Origin: DATKMS01 sp041497995
Lineage (GTDB): Bacteria; Desulfobacterota; Binatia; HRBIN30
Length of the DNA: 23,686 nucleotides
Reading direction: 5' to 3'
NCBI GenBank assembly: GCA_041497995.1
Contig: JBGQHM010000063.1
Location: 1-23,686 of the forward strand
Notes under the pieces: model-generated
Seen by the model: only the letters and a program-made list of their open reading frames with translations
Told to the model about the DNA's origin: nothing
The model's database searches: none
Shown: piece by piece, positions 6,441-14,344 of the stretch
Layout: each line of letters starts with the position of its first letter
Numbering within the stretch: the stretch's first letter is position 1
Made by a program: the position numbers and the translations under genes

Positions 6441-7439
6441 ATGGATCGCGATCGTGTACGAGCCTACCTGGCGGCGCGTGTGCCAGCCGCCAGCGAGATC
6501 GAGATCTCGCGTCTAGAGCGCACGGGCGGCGGTGCCTCGCGTGAGACCTGGCTGGTGGATGCGGAATGGACGGAACACGGACAGCGGGTTGTCAAGCCGC
6601 TGATCATCCGGCGCGACCCGACGGGTAGCGTCGTGGAGACCGATCGCCGCACCGAGTTCGAAGTGCTGTGCGCGGCGCGCAATATCCCGGTGCCGGTGCC
6701 GCGCATGTACTGGTTGGAGGAAGACGGCCAGTGGTTGGACCGGTCGTTCATGGTGATGGAGCGTATCAACGGCGTGGCACCGCCGGTGGTGCTGCCGCCG
6801 ACGGAAGACGAGGAGACGCGGCGGACGATCGCCGAGGAGTTCGTGACGTACCTGGCGCGCATCCACCGCGCCGACTGGCGGCAACTTGGTTTGGAATTTC
6901 TCGGCGCACCGAGCTCCGGCGAAGCGGCGGCGCGCGCGCAGCTGGAGTATTGGGAGCGCGAGTATCATCGCGTCAAGCTGGAGGAGCATCCGGTCTTGGC
7001 GACCGCGCTGCATTGGCTCGCGACGCATGTCCCACGTCGCTCCGAGATCGTGCTGGTGCACGCCGACTACCGCGCCGGGAACTTTCTGTATGAGGGCGGT
7101 CACATCACCGCGATTCTCGATTGGGAGATGGCGCATCTCGGCGACCCGATGGAGGACCTCGCCTGGGCGGTGATGCAGTTCTGGTCGAGTGGGGGCGTGT
7201 GTCAGGGGCTGCTGGTACGCGACGAGATGATCGCGGCATACGAGCGCGCCGGCGGCATGCCGGTGGATGCGGAACGGCTGTTCTTCTACGAGGTGCTCGG
7301 CGCTGTGAAGATGGCGGTTATCTCGATCACCGGCGTCAAGGCGTTCTGCGAGGGCCGCAACTACGAACCGGTGATGGCCCTGGTGGGCTTCATGGTGCCG
7401 CGGCTCGAAGCCGACCTGATTGAGAAGCTGGGGATCTGA
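6441..7439 (+). CDS. APH-family phosphotransferase (ACAD10/acyl-CoA-associated type)
   Basis: This 332-residue aminoglycoside-phosphotransferase-fold protein shows the catalytic loop HADYRAGN (207-214) and the metal-binding DWE (227-229, in ILDWEMAHLGDPMEDLAW). The N-lobe has GGGASRETW as a nucleotide-binding loop. The HLGDP-MEDLAW block is typical of the ACAD10/11 N-terminal-domain type, which phosphorylates hydroxyacyl intermediates or related small substrates, rather than of drug-resistance kinases. The substrate here is not known. The start ATG 6441 has GAGGGG just upstream. The next gene lies 72 bases downstream on the same strand and is likely co-transcribed. Confidence 0.85.
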   Translation: MDRDRVRAYLAARVPAASEIEISRLERTGGGASRETWLVDAEWTEHGQRVVKPLIIRRDPTGSVVETDRRTEFEVLCAARNIPVPVPRMYWLEEDGQWLDRSFMVMERINGVAPPVVLPPTEDEETRRTIAEEFVTYLARIHRADWRQLGLEFLGAPSSGEAAARAQLEYWEREYHRVKLEEHPVLATALHWLATHVPRRSEIVLVHADYRAGNFLYEGGHITAILDWEMAHLGDPMEDLAWAVMQFWSSGGVCQGLLVRDEMIAAYERAGGMPVDAERLFFYEVLGAVKMAVISITGVKAFCEGRNYEPVMALVGFMVPRLEADLIEKLGI

Positions 7440-7443
7440 AGAT

Positions 7444-7504
7444 AGTGATGAGTGATGAGTGATAAGTGACCAGAGACTAGAAACCAGAGACCGGAGACCA
7501 GAGG
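7444..7504 (+). repeat. Two short degenerate tandem repeats between the phosphotransferase gene and its neighbour
   Basis: AGTGATG-like units repeat about four times (7444-7469). CCAGAGACC-like units then repeat about four times (7470-7504). They fill the spacer between two same-strand genes, and the GAGGGG that may serve the second gene lies at their end. They look like slippage-derived simple repeats of the kind scattered between genes in some genomes. Confidence 0.7.
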
Positions 7505-7511
7505 GGCGCGC

Positions 7512-7973
7512 ATGCAACCAGGGGCAACCGAGCTACTCAACGGCATCAAGCAGATCATCTTCAACATCTTCGTGCCGGAGCTGCAGACCGAGCAGGCGCG
7601 GGCTCAGGCCATGTATTCGAGTGTGCTCATCGAGCACTTGATTGCGCGGTGGGAGATCGAGGTGCCGCTGCTGCTCGCGGAGCGCGCCGAGCTGCGCACG
7701 CTGCTGACGCAGGCGCTGCCTGTCGTAGCCGACGAGCTCGGGCCGCGCGTGCGCGAGGCGCTCGCCGGGTCGGAGAGCACGAGCAGCGGGCCCAAGGCGA
7801 TCGCCGCGGAGAACGAACGCCTGCGGTCGCTGGTCCCGGCCATCCACCGTGCGTTGCCGACGCAGAGCGAGTTGCCGCAGGTCATGGAGCTCGATGCGGC
7901 GATCCGCGCCTACATCCGCAACCAGCACCGCCGCGACGAAGCGATCGTGCAGGTCGGCGAGCTGGCGTGGTGA
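7512..7973 (+). CDS. Conserved hypothetical partner of the phosphotransferase
   Basis: This 153-residue soluble, mostly helical protein has no family I can name with certainty. It has no signal peptide, membrane segment, Cys-pair or catalytic signature. Charged and Leu-rich helices (about 25-75 and 96-130) suggest a helical bundle or short coiled coil. ATG 7512 has GAGGGG 6 bases upstream. Genes of this size next to ACAD10-type phosphotransferases recur in acyl-CoA-degrading bacteria, so a role in the same pathway is plausible, but this rests on context only. Confidence 0.65.
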   Translation: MQPGATELLNGIKQIIFNIFVPELQTEQARAQAMYSSVLIEHLIARWEIEVPLLLAERAELRTLLTQALPVVADELGPRVREALAGSESTSSGPKAIAAENERLRSLVPAIHRALPTQSELPQVMELDAAIRAYIRNQHRRDEAIVQVGELAW

Positions 7974-8018
7974 CAGGCGATACAGTGTAGCGGCCCGCGG
8001 CTGTGCGCCTTCTGGGGA

Positions 8019-9146
8019 TCACACGAAACGTGTGGGCGACAGCACCGCCGCGTCGTAGCGTGCGGTGCGGTGGTCGAGCAGCAGGTCTGCAGCGATTTGG
8101 CCGACGGCCGGGCTCGTCTCGATCCCGCACCCGCCTTGGCCGGCGAGCCAGAAGAATCCACGGACGCACGGGTCCTCGCCAACCACCAGGACTCGATCGG
8201 GCGCGAAGCTGCGCAGGCCGGACCACTTGCGACGGATGCTCTGCGGCACCAGGCGCGGCGCGAGCCGCGCGAGGCGATCGATCGCTTCGGCGACGACGAG
8301 CTCGTCGGGCTGCGCATCGCACGGCTCCATCGGCTCCTCGTCCATCGGACTGGCGAACAGCCCGCCTGATTCCGGGGCGAAATAGAAATGGTGCGACTCG
8401 TTGCTCACCATTGGCCACTGGCGTACGTCGAGACCGTCGGGCGCAGCGAACGTGATGATCGTGCGGCGGTGCGGTGTGATCGGAATCGGTGCGGCACCCG
8501 CAAACTCTCCGATCGAGCTTGCCCAGGCGCCGGCGGCATTGACGACCCAACGCGCGCGGAATTCGCCGTCGGTGGTAGCGACGCCCTGGCAGCGGTCGCC
8601 GGCGACGCGGATGCCGGTCACCTCGACGCCGCAGCGCCGCTGCACGCCGCGCTGCCCGGCGTGTCGCAGGTAGCTCCACAGCAACTCGTGCACGTCGATG
8701 TGCCCGTCCTCTGGAAGAAAGACGCCGCCGTCGAAGTACGCCGGTGCGAGGACCGGGATGTGCGCGAGCACCTCGGTTTGCGACCAAGCTTGTGCAGCCG
8801 TGCCGCGTTCGGAGAGCAGTGGCACGAGCGCGCGTGCCGCGCTCCATGCGGGCTCTTGGAACGTGACGAGGATGCCGGAGGGGTGCAGGAGCGGATGTTC
8901 TGAGAAACCGTCCGGTGGGTGCCGCAGGAACGTGCCGCCTTGGACCTTGAGCTCTTGCAGCGCGGGGATCGCATCCCATTCGACGAGCACTGCGGCGCTG
9001 CGGCCGGTTGAATGGTAGCCGGGTTGCGGTTCGCGTTCGAGCAGCAGCACATCGGTCATTCCGCGCTGGCTCAGGAAGTACGCCAACGCAGCGCCGGCGA
9101 TGCCGCTCCCTACGATGATGACCTCGAAATGCTCGCGACCCGACAT
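8019..9146 (-). CDS. FAD-dependent amine/amino-acid oxidoreductase (DadA/glycine oxidase family)
   Basis: This 375-residue DAO-fold flavoprotein has the FAD dinucleotide motif GSGIAG (13-18) followed by an acidic strand end (LLLERE), the STGRSAA flavin loop, and the C-terminal block WLAGQGGCGIETSPAVGQIAADLL, seen in glycine and D-amino-acid dehydrogenases and oxidases. It would oxidise an amine or amino acid to an imine; the substrate cannot be read from the sequence. ATG 9146 is taken rather than the TTG directly before it (9149). AGGAT lies about 8 bases upstream. It has no obvious link to its neighbours. Confidence 0.85.
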   Translation of the reverse strand: MSGREHFEVIIVGSGIAGAALAYFLSQRGMTDVLLLEREPQPGYHSTGRSAAVLVEWDAIPALQELKVQGGTFLRHPPDGFSEHPLLHPSGILVTFQEPAWSAARALVPLLSERGTAAQAWSQTEVLAHIPVLAPAYFDGGVFLPEDGHIDVHELLWSYLRHAGQRGVQRRCGVEVTGIRVAGDRCQGVATTDGEFRARWVVNAAGAWASSIGEFAGAAPIPITPHRRTIITFAAPDGLDVRQWPMVSNESHHFYFAPESGGLFASPMDEEPMEPCDAQPDELVVAEAIDRLARLAPRLVPQSIRRKWSGLRSFAPDRVLVVGEDPCVRGFFWLAGQGGCGIETSPAVGQIAADLLLDHRTARYDAAVLSPTRFV

Positions 9147-9602
9147 CAACGATCCTGTATCCTGCGCAATCCATTAGGAGCGCGGGAGGGTGCGGTCAAG
9201 TCGGCCAGTCCGTGACGACGTTCCCCGCTGCGAGCCGATCCGGCCGGGGAATGCGATGGACGCGGCGGGGACCCCTGCACTACAGCGCCTCGATGCACAT
9301 CGCCCCACGCCTCATGTCGCTCGCAGGGATTGTAAACCTACCCAAGAGCAGCCGCAGGACGTCGCACAATAGGTGCATCGCGGCGCGTGACTCTTCCAAT
9401 CAGGGCCTGCTCGTGAGCGCCATGTCACAGAAGGATTCGTTCTTGTCCCACGTTGCCATCGATCACGACCTTGATCATCACCTTGTATGACCTCGAGCAT
9501 ACGTCCACCGGCCGACCGTTCGGTAAAGGGCGCACTCATGGATCTCAATATTGATGTTGCGCCGTGAAGGGCGCATAGAGACATAGCGAAGGGAAGGGAG
9601 GG
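9147..9602. other. 456-base divergent intergenic region before the respiratory cluster
   Basis: No gene is convincing here. The frame 9212-9490 on the plus strand has no family signature and its composition is unlike a real protein. The region must hold the promoter of the cytochrome-porin operon and that of the divergent FAD oxidoreductase. The only clear structure is the dyad at 9528-9563. Confidence 0.5.
9528..9563 (+). promoter_or_regulatory. Nested palindrome upstream of the cytochrome-porin gene
   Basis: The perfect 10-base palindrome TCAATATTGA (9545-9554) lies between GGCGCA (9529-9534) and its complement TGCGCC (9558-9563), 40-75 bases before ATG 9603. The AT-rich core stands out from the GC-rich surroundings. 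It could be an operator for a redox or metal regulator or a leader hairpin. Confidence 0.35.
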
Positions 9603-10973
9603 ATGCGTATGCGTACTTATGCACGGCTGGTGGTGGTTCTCGGGATCGCGATCGCGTTCGAACTCTTCGGTGCGTCTGCTGCGCGCGCCGTACCCAGCTA
9701 CGCACGGCAGACCGGCCTGGCGTGCTCCGCGTGTCACACCGTCTTCCTCGAACTGACGTCGTTCGGGAGGACCTTCAAGGCGCATGGCTACACCGCGCAG
9801 GGCCTAAAGGAGGCGCTGGAGGAGGCGGGAACCGACAAGGTACCGCCACTCAACATCAACCGGGCCTTTCCGCTGTCGGTGATGTTGCAGACGTCCTACA
9901 CCCGAACCGACGAGACACAGCCGGGGACGCAGAACAACAATGTCGAGTTCCCCCAGCAGTTGAGCCTTTTTCTCGCCGGCGAGATCACCCCTAAGATCGG
10001 CACCTTCGTGCAAGCCACCTACAACGGTCAGGATGACCACTTCACCATGGACAACGCGGACATCCGATTCGCGGATGACACGCAAATCGGCGGCCGCGCG
10101 TTGGTGTACGGTGCGACCCTCAACAACAACCCCAGCGTTGAGGATCTCTGGCACAGCACCCCGGCGTGGCGCTTCCCGTTTGCGTCTGCCGACTCGGCGC
10201 CCACACCTCAAGCCCAGGCCTTGGTCGATGGCGCCCTCGCGCAACAGGTTGCCGGTATCGGCGGCTACGCGCTTTGGAACGGGCACCTCTACGTGAATGC
10301 AACGGTGTACCGCTCGGCGCACGTCGGCTCGCCGCAGCCGCCTACCGCAATGGCCGGCAATACCATCAAAGACGCGGCGCCGTACTGGCGGTTGGCCTGG
10401 CAGCAGAACTGGGGGCCCAACTATCTCGAGGTCGGCACGTTTGGTCTCTTTGGGCAGCTCTTTCCCAACTCGGTTTCCGGCGGCACCGATAAATTCACTG
10501 ACGTCGCGGGCGACGCGCAATTCGAACGTCCCTTTGGAGCGGATTCGCTGTCGGCGCACCTCACCTACATCTTCGAACACGAGGATCTCGGTGCCACGCA
10601 CGCGGCCGGCGGCTCCTCAAATGCATCGGACAACCTCAATACGTTCCGCATGGACGCGATCTACCACTGGCGCTCGCGGCTGGCGCTGTCGCTCGGCTAC
10701 TTCCTGATTCGGGGAAGCAACGACGCGATCCTTTATGGACCGCCGGAGACGAGCGCCGACACACCGGCGCCCGTCTCCGGCAGTGTCAACGGGAGTCCGG
10801 ACAGCGACGGCCTCCTTGCCGAAGTCGGGTTCTTCCCCTGGCAGAACGTTCGGCTCTCTGCGATGTACACGGCCTACACGGAGTTCAACGGTCGCGCCAA
10901 TAACTACAACGGCACTGGCCGCGACGCGTCGGGGAACAACACGCTCTATCTGCTGCTCTGGTTGATGTACTGA
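9603..10973 (+). CDS. Cyc2-like outer-membrane monoheme cytochrome-porin fusion
   Basis: The 456-residue precursor has a signal peptide (cut after about residue 29, ARA), one heme c site CSACH (41-45) in the context PSYARQTGLACSACH...LTSFGRTFKAHGYT, and then about 380 residues of alternating polar/hydrophobic and aromatic strands ending in WLMY, as outer-membrane beta-barrels do. A short N-terminal heme domain with ARQTG-CxxCH-FGRxFK joined to a porin is the architecture of Cyc2, the outer-membrane Fe(II) oxidase of iron oxidisers. One oddity is Leu where many relatives have Pro before the E-L-T. The donor could be Fe(II) or another extracellular reductant. ATG 9609 is an alternative start. 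The stop overlaps the next ATG. Confidence 0.75.
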   Translation: MRMRTYARLVVVLGIAIAFELFGASAARAVPSYARQTGLACSACHTVFLELTSFGRTFKAHGYTAQGLKEALEEAGTDKVPPLNINRAFPLSVMLQTSYTRTDETQPGTQNNNVEFPQQLSLFLAGEITPKIGTFVQATYNGQDDHFTMDNADIRFADDTQIGGRALVYGATLNNNPSVEDLWHSTPAWRFPFASADSAPTPQAQALVDGALAQQVAGIGGYALWNGHLYVNATVYRSAHVGSPQPPTAMAGNTIKDAAPYWRLAWQQNWGPNYLEVGTFGLFGQLFPNSVSGGTDKFTDVAGDAQFERPFGADSLSAHLTYIFEHEDLGATHAAGGSSNASDNLNTFRMDAIYHWRSRLALSLGYFLIRGSNDAILYGPPETSADTPAPVSGSVNGSPDSDGLLAEVGFFPWQNVRLSAMYTAYTEFNGRANNYNGTGRDASGNNTLYLLLWLMY

Positions 10974-11488
10974 TGAGGCGCAGCATGTTCGGACACGATC
11001 GGTCGTCGGTCCGACGACCTGGCAGCTGTATGCGGAGCTGGTTCGCCCGAACCGGATTCGTCCTGATCGCCGCCCCGCTCACCCTGCTTCGCGTCGCCCC
11101 GGCTGCGGCGCAGAGCGACGACAATGCCGCCTTGCGAAACGAAGTCGGGGAGATGCGCCAGACCATCGATACGCTCAACACCAAGGTGCACGATCTGGAG
11201 CGCAGGCTCGCCGACCGCCCGGAACCCACGCCTCAGACCGAGCGAGCTCCAGCCCCTGCCGCCACAGGCGGGCAAGATGCCGGAGAACGGTGGAGCGAGG
11301 TGAAGCGGGGCATGTCCAAGACGGAGGTGGAAACTCTCCTCGGCCAGGCGAACCGAACGATGGACGTCAGCACGAGGACGGTGTGGTACTACCAGTACAG
11401 CAACGCGGGCAGCGGTTCTGTCGTCTTCGCGGGCGACGGAAGCGTCATCGACTGGCAGACACCTCCCTTCGGGACGTGGTGGTGGTGA
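10973..11488 (+). CDS. Secreted coiled-coil protein with BamE/SmpA-OmlA-like domain
   Basis: This 171-residue protein couples to the cytochrome-porin gene through a TGATGA overlap. The better signal peptide begins at Met20 (ATG 11030) and ends near APAAAQ. A coiled coil follows (LRNEVGEMRQTIDTLNTKV), then a Pro/Ala linker and a SmpA/OmlA-like domain (WSEVKRGMSKTEVETLLGQA ... WYYQY ... VVFAGDGSVIDW). The end is Trp-rich. BamE-type domains assist outer-membrane protein assembly and bind lipids, while coiled coils can reach across the periplasm. Its tight pairing suggests help in assembling or docking the porin-cytochrome. No lipobox Cys is visible at the cleavage site. Confidence 0.7.
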   Translation: MRRSMFGHDRSSVRRPGSCMRSWFARTGFVLIAAPLTLLRVAPAAAQSDDNAALRNEVGEMRQTIDTLNTKVHDLERRLADRPEPTPQTERAPAPAATGGQDAGERWSEVKRGMSKTEVETLLGQANRTMDVSTRTVWYYQYSNAGSGSVVFAGDGSVIDWQTPPFGTWWW

Positions 11489-11512
11489 CCACCGACACTT
11501 GGAAGTAGAGAG

Positions 11513-11518
11513 AGGAGA
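11513..11518 (+). promoter_or_regulatory. Ribosome binding site deciding the 11523 start
   Basis: AGGAGA lies 4 bases before ATG 11523 (GGAGA 11514-11518). It supports this start over the in-frame ATG at 11499, and the signal peptide also begins here. Confidence 0.6.
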
Positions 11519-11522
11519 ACCC

Positions 11523-11897
11523 ATGAGAAAGCAGTATTTGTTGGCAGGCGTAGTCGCACTGGCTGTGGCGCTTCCATTGGGCGCTACGCAGGCGACCGCC
11601 GATGACGCCGGTCAGACGCGGGTTCGTGAGAATTATCAGAGCTATTGCGCCAAGTGTCACGGAGAGCAGGGCAAAGGCGATGGGCCGGGAGCGGCGATGC
11701 TCAACCCGAAGCCACGCGACTACACCGACTGCAAGGTGATGCAGAACAAGAAAGATGAGGAGCTCATAAAAGTCATCACGGACGGGGGTGAGGCCGCCGG
11801 CATGTCGGCGGACATGCAGCCTTGGGGCGGCACGCTGTCCGCTGACGAGATCCGCGACCTGGTGAAATTCGTCCGCGGCTTTTGCAAACAGCCGTAA
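11523..11897 (+). CDS. Periplasmic monoheme class I cytochrome c
   Basis: The 124-residue precursor has a signal peptide (about 1-26, ending TATA), one heme site CAKCH (42-46) followed by GEQGKGDGPG, and a likely distal ligand Met98 in MQPWGGTLS, the place of the MPAWG motif in small class I cytochromes. A free Cys70 and Cys122 could form a disulfide. It would shuttle electrons in the periplasm. Its position between the outer-membrane cytochrome-porin and the Rieske/cytochrome b genes makes it the natural carrier between them, which is inference from context. Confidence 0.88.
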   Translation: MRKQYLLAGVVALAVALPLGATQATADDAGQTRVRENYQSYCAKCHGEQGKGDGPGAAMLNPKPRDYTDCKVMQNKKDEELIKVITDGGEAAGMSADMQPWGGTLSADEIRDLVKFVRGFCKQP

Positions 11898-11957
11898 GCC
11901 GGCGCCAGGTAGACTTCTCGCGCTTCGTGTTCGCCGACCGTTGTACCCCACTGCCGA

Positions 11958-13895
11958 ATGGCCGCGACAGCAGACAGACTCCGTGCTGCGATTCGACCAC
12001 TGACCTGGTTCCGGGAGAACGTTCCGTGCTTGGCCGCGTGTCCGGTCAAGACCGACGCCGGCCGTTACGTACAACTCGTCGGTGCAGGCCGATACGAAGA
12101 GGCCTACGCCGTGGCGCGTTCCCCGAACCCCATTGCATCGATCTGCGGGCGCACCTGCGGCGCCCCGTGTGAAGACGCGTGCCGGCGCGGCTCGATCGAC
12201 GCCCCGGTGGCGATTCGCCCACTCAAGCGCTTCGTCACCGAGCGGTTCGGTCCGGAATCCTTCTCTCCAATGTCGGCAGAGGCGGTGGCGCGCGTCACCG
12301 CCGGCAGCGGTCAGAGTACGTCAGCGCGCCACGTTGAAGCCCTAGTGGGACGCCGCGCGGCGCGCAGGAAGGTTGCCGTCGTCGGCGCGGGTCCGGCGGG
12401 GCTCGCGTGCGCGCACGACCTCGCCGTCATGGGCTACCAAGTCACCGTGTTCGAGGCCATGGAGCACGGCGGCGGCATGATGCGCTACGGCATTCCCGAG
12501 TACCGCTTGCCGCGCGAGGTGATCGACCGGCAGATCGACGAGATTCGCAGTCTGGGTGTTGAGTTCGTGTTTACCCGGCCGCTGACGGCCGAGTTCGGCA
12601 TCGGCGAGATACGCGCTGCCGGCTATGGGGCGGTCTTCCTCGGCGTCGGTGCGAGTCGAGGGCGCGATCTTACCCTTGAGGGCGGGGAGCTCGATGGCGT
12701 GGTCAAAGCCATCGATTTCTTGCTCAACGTGAATCGCGGATATCGCGTCGCCGTCGGCCGGCGCGTCGTCGTCGTCGGCGGCGGGCTGGTGGCCCTCGAC
12801 GCGGCACGTACCGCCGTGCGCGTGCTGTTGGACGGCGGGCAGCAGGGCACCGAAGCTGCGAGGGGCGGGACGGAGGTGCGCGTCGCGCTCGACGCAGCGC
12901 GCGAGGCGCGGCGGCGCGGCGCCTTGGAGGTCACGGTCGTCAGCTTGGAGCAACTCGGAGAAATGCCCGCCATGCGCTCCGTCCAAGGCCGTGAGGAGAT
13001 GGACGTCACGCGTGACGAGGGCATCGACTTCATGCCGGGCTGGGGACCGCAGCGCATTGTCGGCGAGAACGGCCGCGCATCCGGCATCGAGCTGATACGC
13101 TGCGCCGCCGTTTTCGACGAGCACGGCCGGTTCAATCCGCGCTTCGTCCCGGGCAGTGAGCGGCTGGTGCCCGCCGACACCATCTTGCTCGCGATCGGGC
13201 AGCGCCCCGACTACAGCTTCCTGCGGTCCGAGGACGGGATCGATCTGACGCCGGCGGGCATGATCAAAGTCGACGCGGAGACCCTTGCGACTACGGCACC
13301 GGGCATCTTCGGCGGCGGCGACGGCGCGTTTCCGCCCGGGATGTTGATCACCGCCGCGGAACACGGCAAGCGGGCCGCCGCGTCGATCGACGCCTACTTC
13401 GGCGGCGGCCGCCCTCGCGTGACGATGCGCGTCGTCGTCGAGGAGCTCCCGCTCGATACTTACCGGATGCCGGAGCGCTACGAGCAGCTGGCGCGGGCCG
13501 TGCCGGTCGTGCCGGTGGATCGGCGCACCGGCATCACTGAGGTCGAGGAGTGCTACTCCGAGGAGCAGGCCAGACAGCAGGCCGACCGCTGCCTGTCGTG
13601 TCATGTCCATCCAATCTACAATCGCGACTTGTGCGTCTTGTGTGCACGCTGCGCGGACATTTGCCCAGAACACTGCATCAGCTTCGTACCGGTCGATAGC
13701 CTCGCGCTGGCCGCGGGTGATGCGTCAACCGTGGCGGCGCTTGCACCAGCCAACGTACCGTCCACGGCGTTCCTGTATGCGGACGAGCGGTGCATCCGTT
13801 GCGGGCTGTGCGCCATTCGCTGCCCGACCGCGGCGATCACGATGGAGCGCTTTCGCTTCGAGGAGGTCACCGATGCAACCAGCCCCGGAGCCTGA
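11958..13895 (+). CDS. GltD-like NAD(P)H/FAD/Fe-S oxidoreductase subunit with C-terminal 2[4Fe-4S] ferredoxin
   Basis: This 645-residue cytoplasmic protein begins with a GltD/DPD-type Fe-S domain (C24, C28 in CLAACPVKT; C63, C67, C71, C75 in CGRTCGAPCEDAC). It continues with an FAD Rossmann fold (GAGPAG, 143-148; MMRYGIPEYRLP), an NAD(P)-binding Rossmann fold (GGGLVA, 274-279) and an AIGQRPD segment. It ends with a bacterial ferredoxin having two clusters (CVLCARCADICP and CIRCGLCAIRCP, about 560-627). The CLSCH near 545 is a cytoplasmic Fe-S Cys motif, not a heme site. Lying directly before the Rieske gene, which overlaps it, it is probably an extra subunit linking a Rieske/b complex to NAD(P)H. 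Confidence 0.88.
   Translation: MAATADRLRAAIRPLTWFRENVPCLAACPVKTDAGRYVQLVGAGRYEEAYAVARSPNPIASICGRTCGAPCEDACRRGSIDAPVAIRPLKRFVTERFGPESFSPMSAEAVARVTAGSGQSTSARHVEALVGRRAARRKVAVVGAGPAGLACAHDLAVMGYQVTVFEAMEHGGGMMRYGIPEYRLPREVIDRQIDEIRSLGVEFVFTRPLTAEFGIGEIRAAGYGAVFLGVGASRGRDLTLEGGELDGVVKAIDFLLNVNRGYRVAVGRRVVVVGGGLVALDAARTAVRVLLDGGQQGTEAARGGTEVRVALDAAREARRRGALEVTVVSLEQLGEMPAMRSVQGREEMDVTRDEGIDFMPGWGPQRIVGENGRASGIELIRCAAVFDEHGRFNPRFVPGSERLVPADTILLAIGQRPDYSFLRSEDGIDLTPAGMIKVDAETLATTAPGIFGGGDGAFPPGMLITAAEHGKRAAASIDAYFGGGRPRVTMRVVVEELPLDTYRMPERYEQLARAVPVVPVDRRTGITEVEECYSEEQARQQADRCLSCHVHPIYNRDLCVLCARCADICPEHCISFVPVDSLALAAGDASTVAALAPANVPSTAFLYADERCIRCGLCAIRCPTAAITMERFRFEEVTDATSPGA
13861..13866 (+). promoter_or_regulatory. 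Ribosome binding site of the Rieske gene inside the preceding gene
   Basis: AGGAGG lies 6 bases before ATG 13873, within the end of the oxidoreductase gene. It fixes the Rieske start and makes the 23-base gene overlap real. Confidence 0.75.
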
Positions 13896-14337
13896 ACGGC
13901 GCCGCCTCTTGCGCCGGATCGGACAGTGGTCGGTGGTTGCGGCGATCCTCACGCAAATGGGCGGCGTCGTCCGCGCATTCGTGCCGCGTGTCCTGTACGA
14001 GCCGTCGAAGAAGTTCAAGATCGGCAAGCCCGGTGAATATCCGGAAGGCGTCACCTTCGCTCCGGCCTACCGGCTCTTCGTGATCCGCGAGCGCAATCAG
14101 TTCCACGTCATCTCCGCGACCTGCACGCACCTCGGTTGCACGACGGAGTGGAAGCCTGTGCTCGGCGAGTTTGTTTGTCCGTGTCACGGTAGCAAGTTCA
14201 AGGCGGACGGCACGCCGTTCGCCGGGCCCGCGCCGCGGGCTCTCGCGTGGTATCCGCTGAGTGTATCCGGCGACGGGTTCCTGGTCGTCGACTCCGCCAA
14301 GGCGGTGCCGCCGACGTATCGCTTCGCGGTCGCGTGA
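13873..14337 (+). CDS. Rieske [2Fe-2S] protein of the cytochrome b complex
   Basis: The 154-residue protein has an N-terminal basic segment (ERRRLLRRIG) and one membrane anchor or Tat-like signal helix (about 17-38). The Rieske fold follows, with CTHLGC (84-89) and CPCHGS (102-107). C84, H86, C102 and H105 bind the cluster, and C89 and C104 form the disulfide. GPAPRALAWYPL after the second motif is typical of quinol-oxidising complexes. The gene overlaps the preceding one by 23 bases and its stop is 7 bases from the cytochrome b start, so the three are one transcription unit. Confidence 0.95.
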   Translation: MQPAPEPERRRLLRRIGQWSVVAAILTQMGGVVRAFVPRVLYEPSKKFKIGKPGEYPEGVTFAPAYRLFVIRERNQFHVISATCTHLGCTTEWKPVLGEFVCPCHGSKFKADGTPFAGPAPRALAWYPLSVSGDGFLVVDSAKAVPPTYRFAVA

Positions 14338-14344
14338 GCGCGAG

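Noticed and set aside
9212..9490. 92-residue plus-strand frame in the region before the cytochrome-porin gene
   Set aside because: There is no family signature, no good ribosome binding site, and the codon composition is unlike its neighbours.
13580..13605. CLSCH in the FAD oxidoreductase as a heme c site
   Set aside because: The protein is cytoplasmic with no signal peptide, and this Cys pair belongs to the Fe-S region typical of the family.
12342..13673. 443-residue minus-strand frame opposite the FAD oxidoreductase
   Set aside because: It is a shadow of a gene with clear FAD, NAD(P) and Fe-S motifs.
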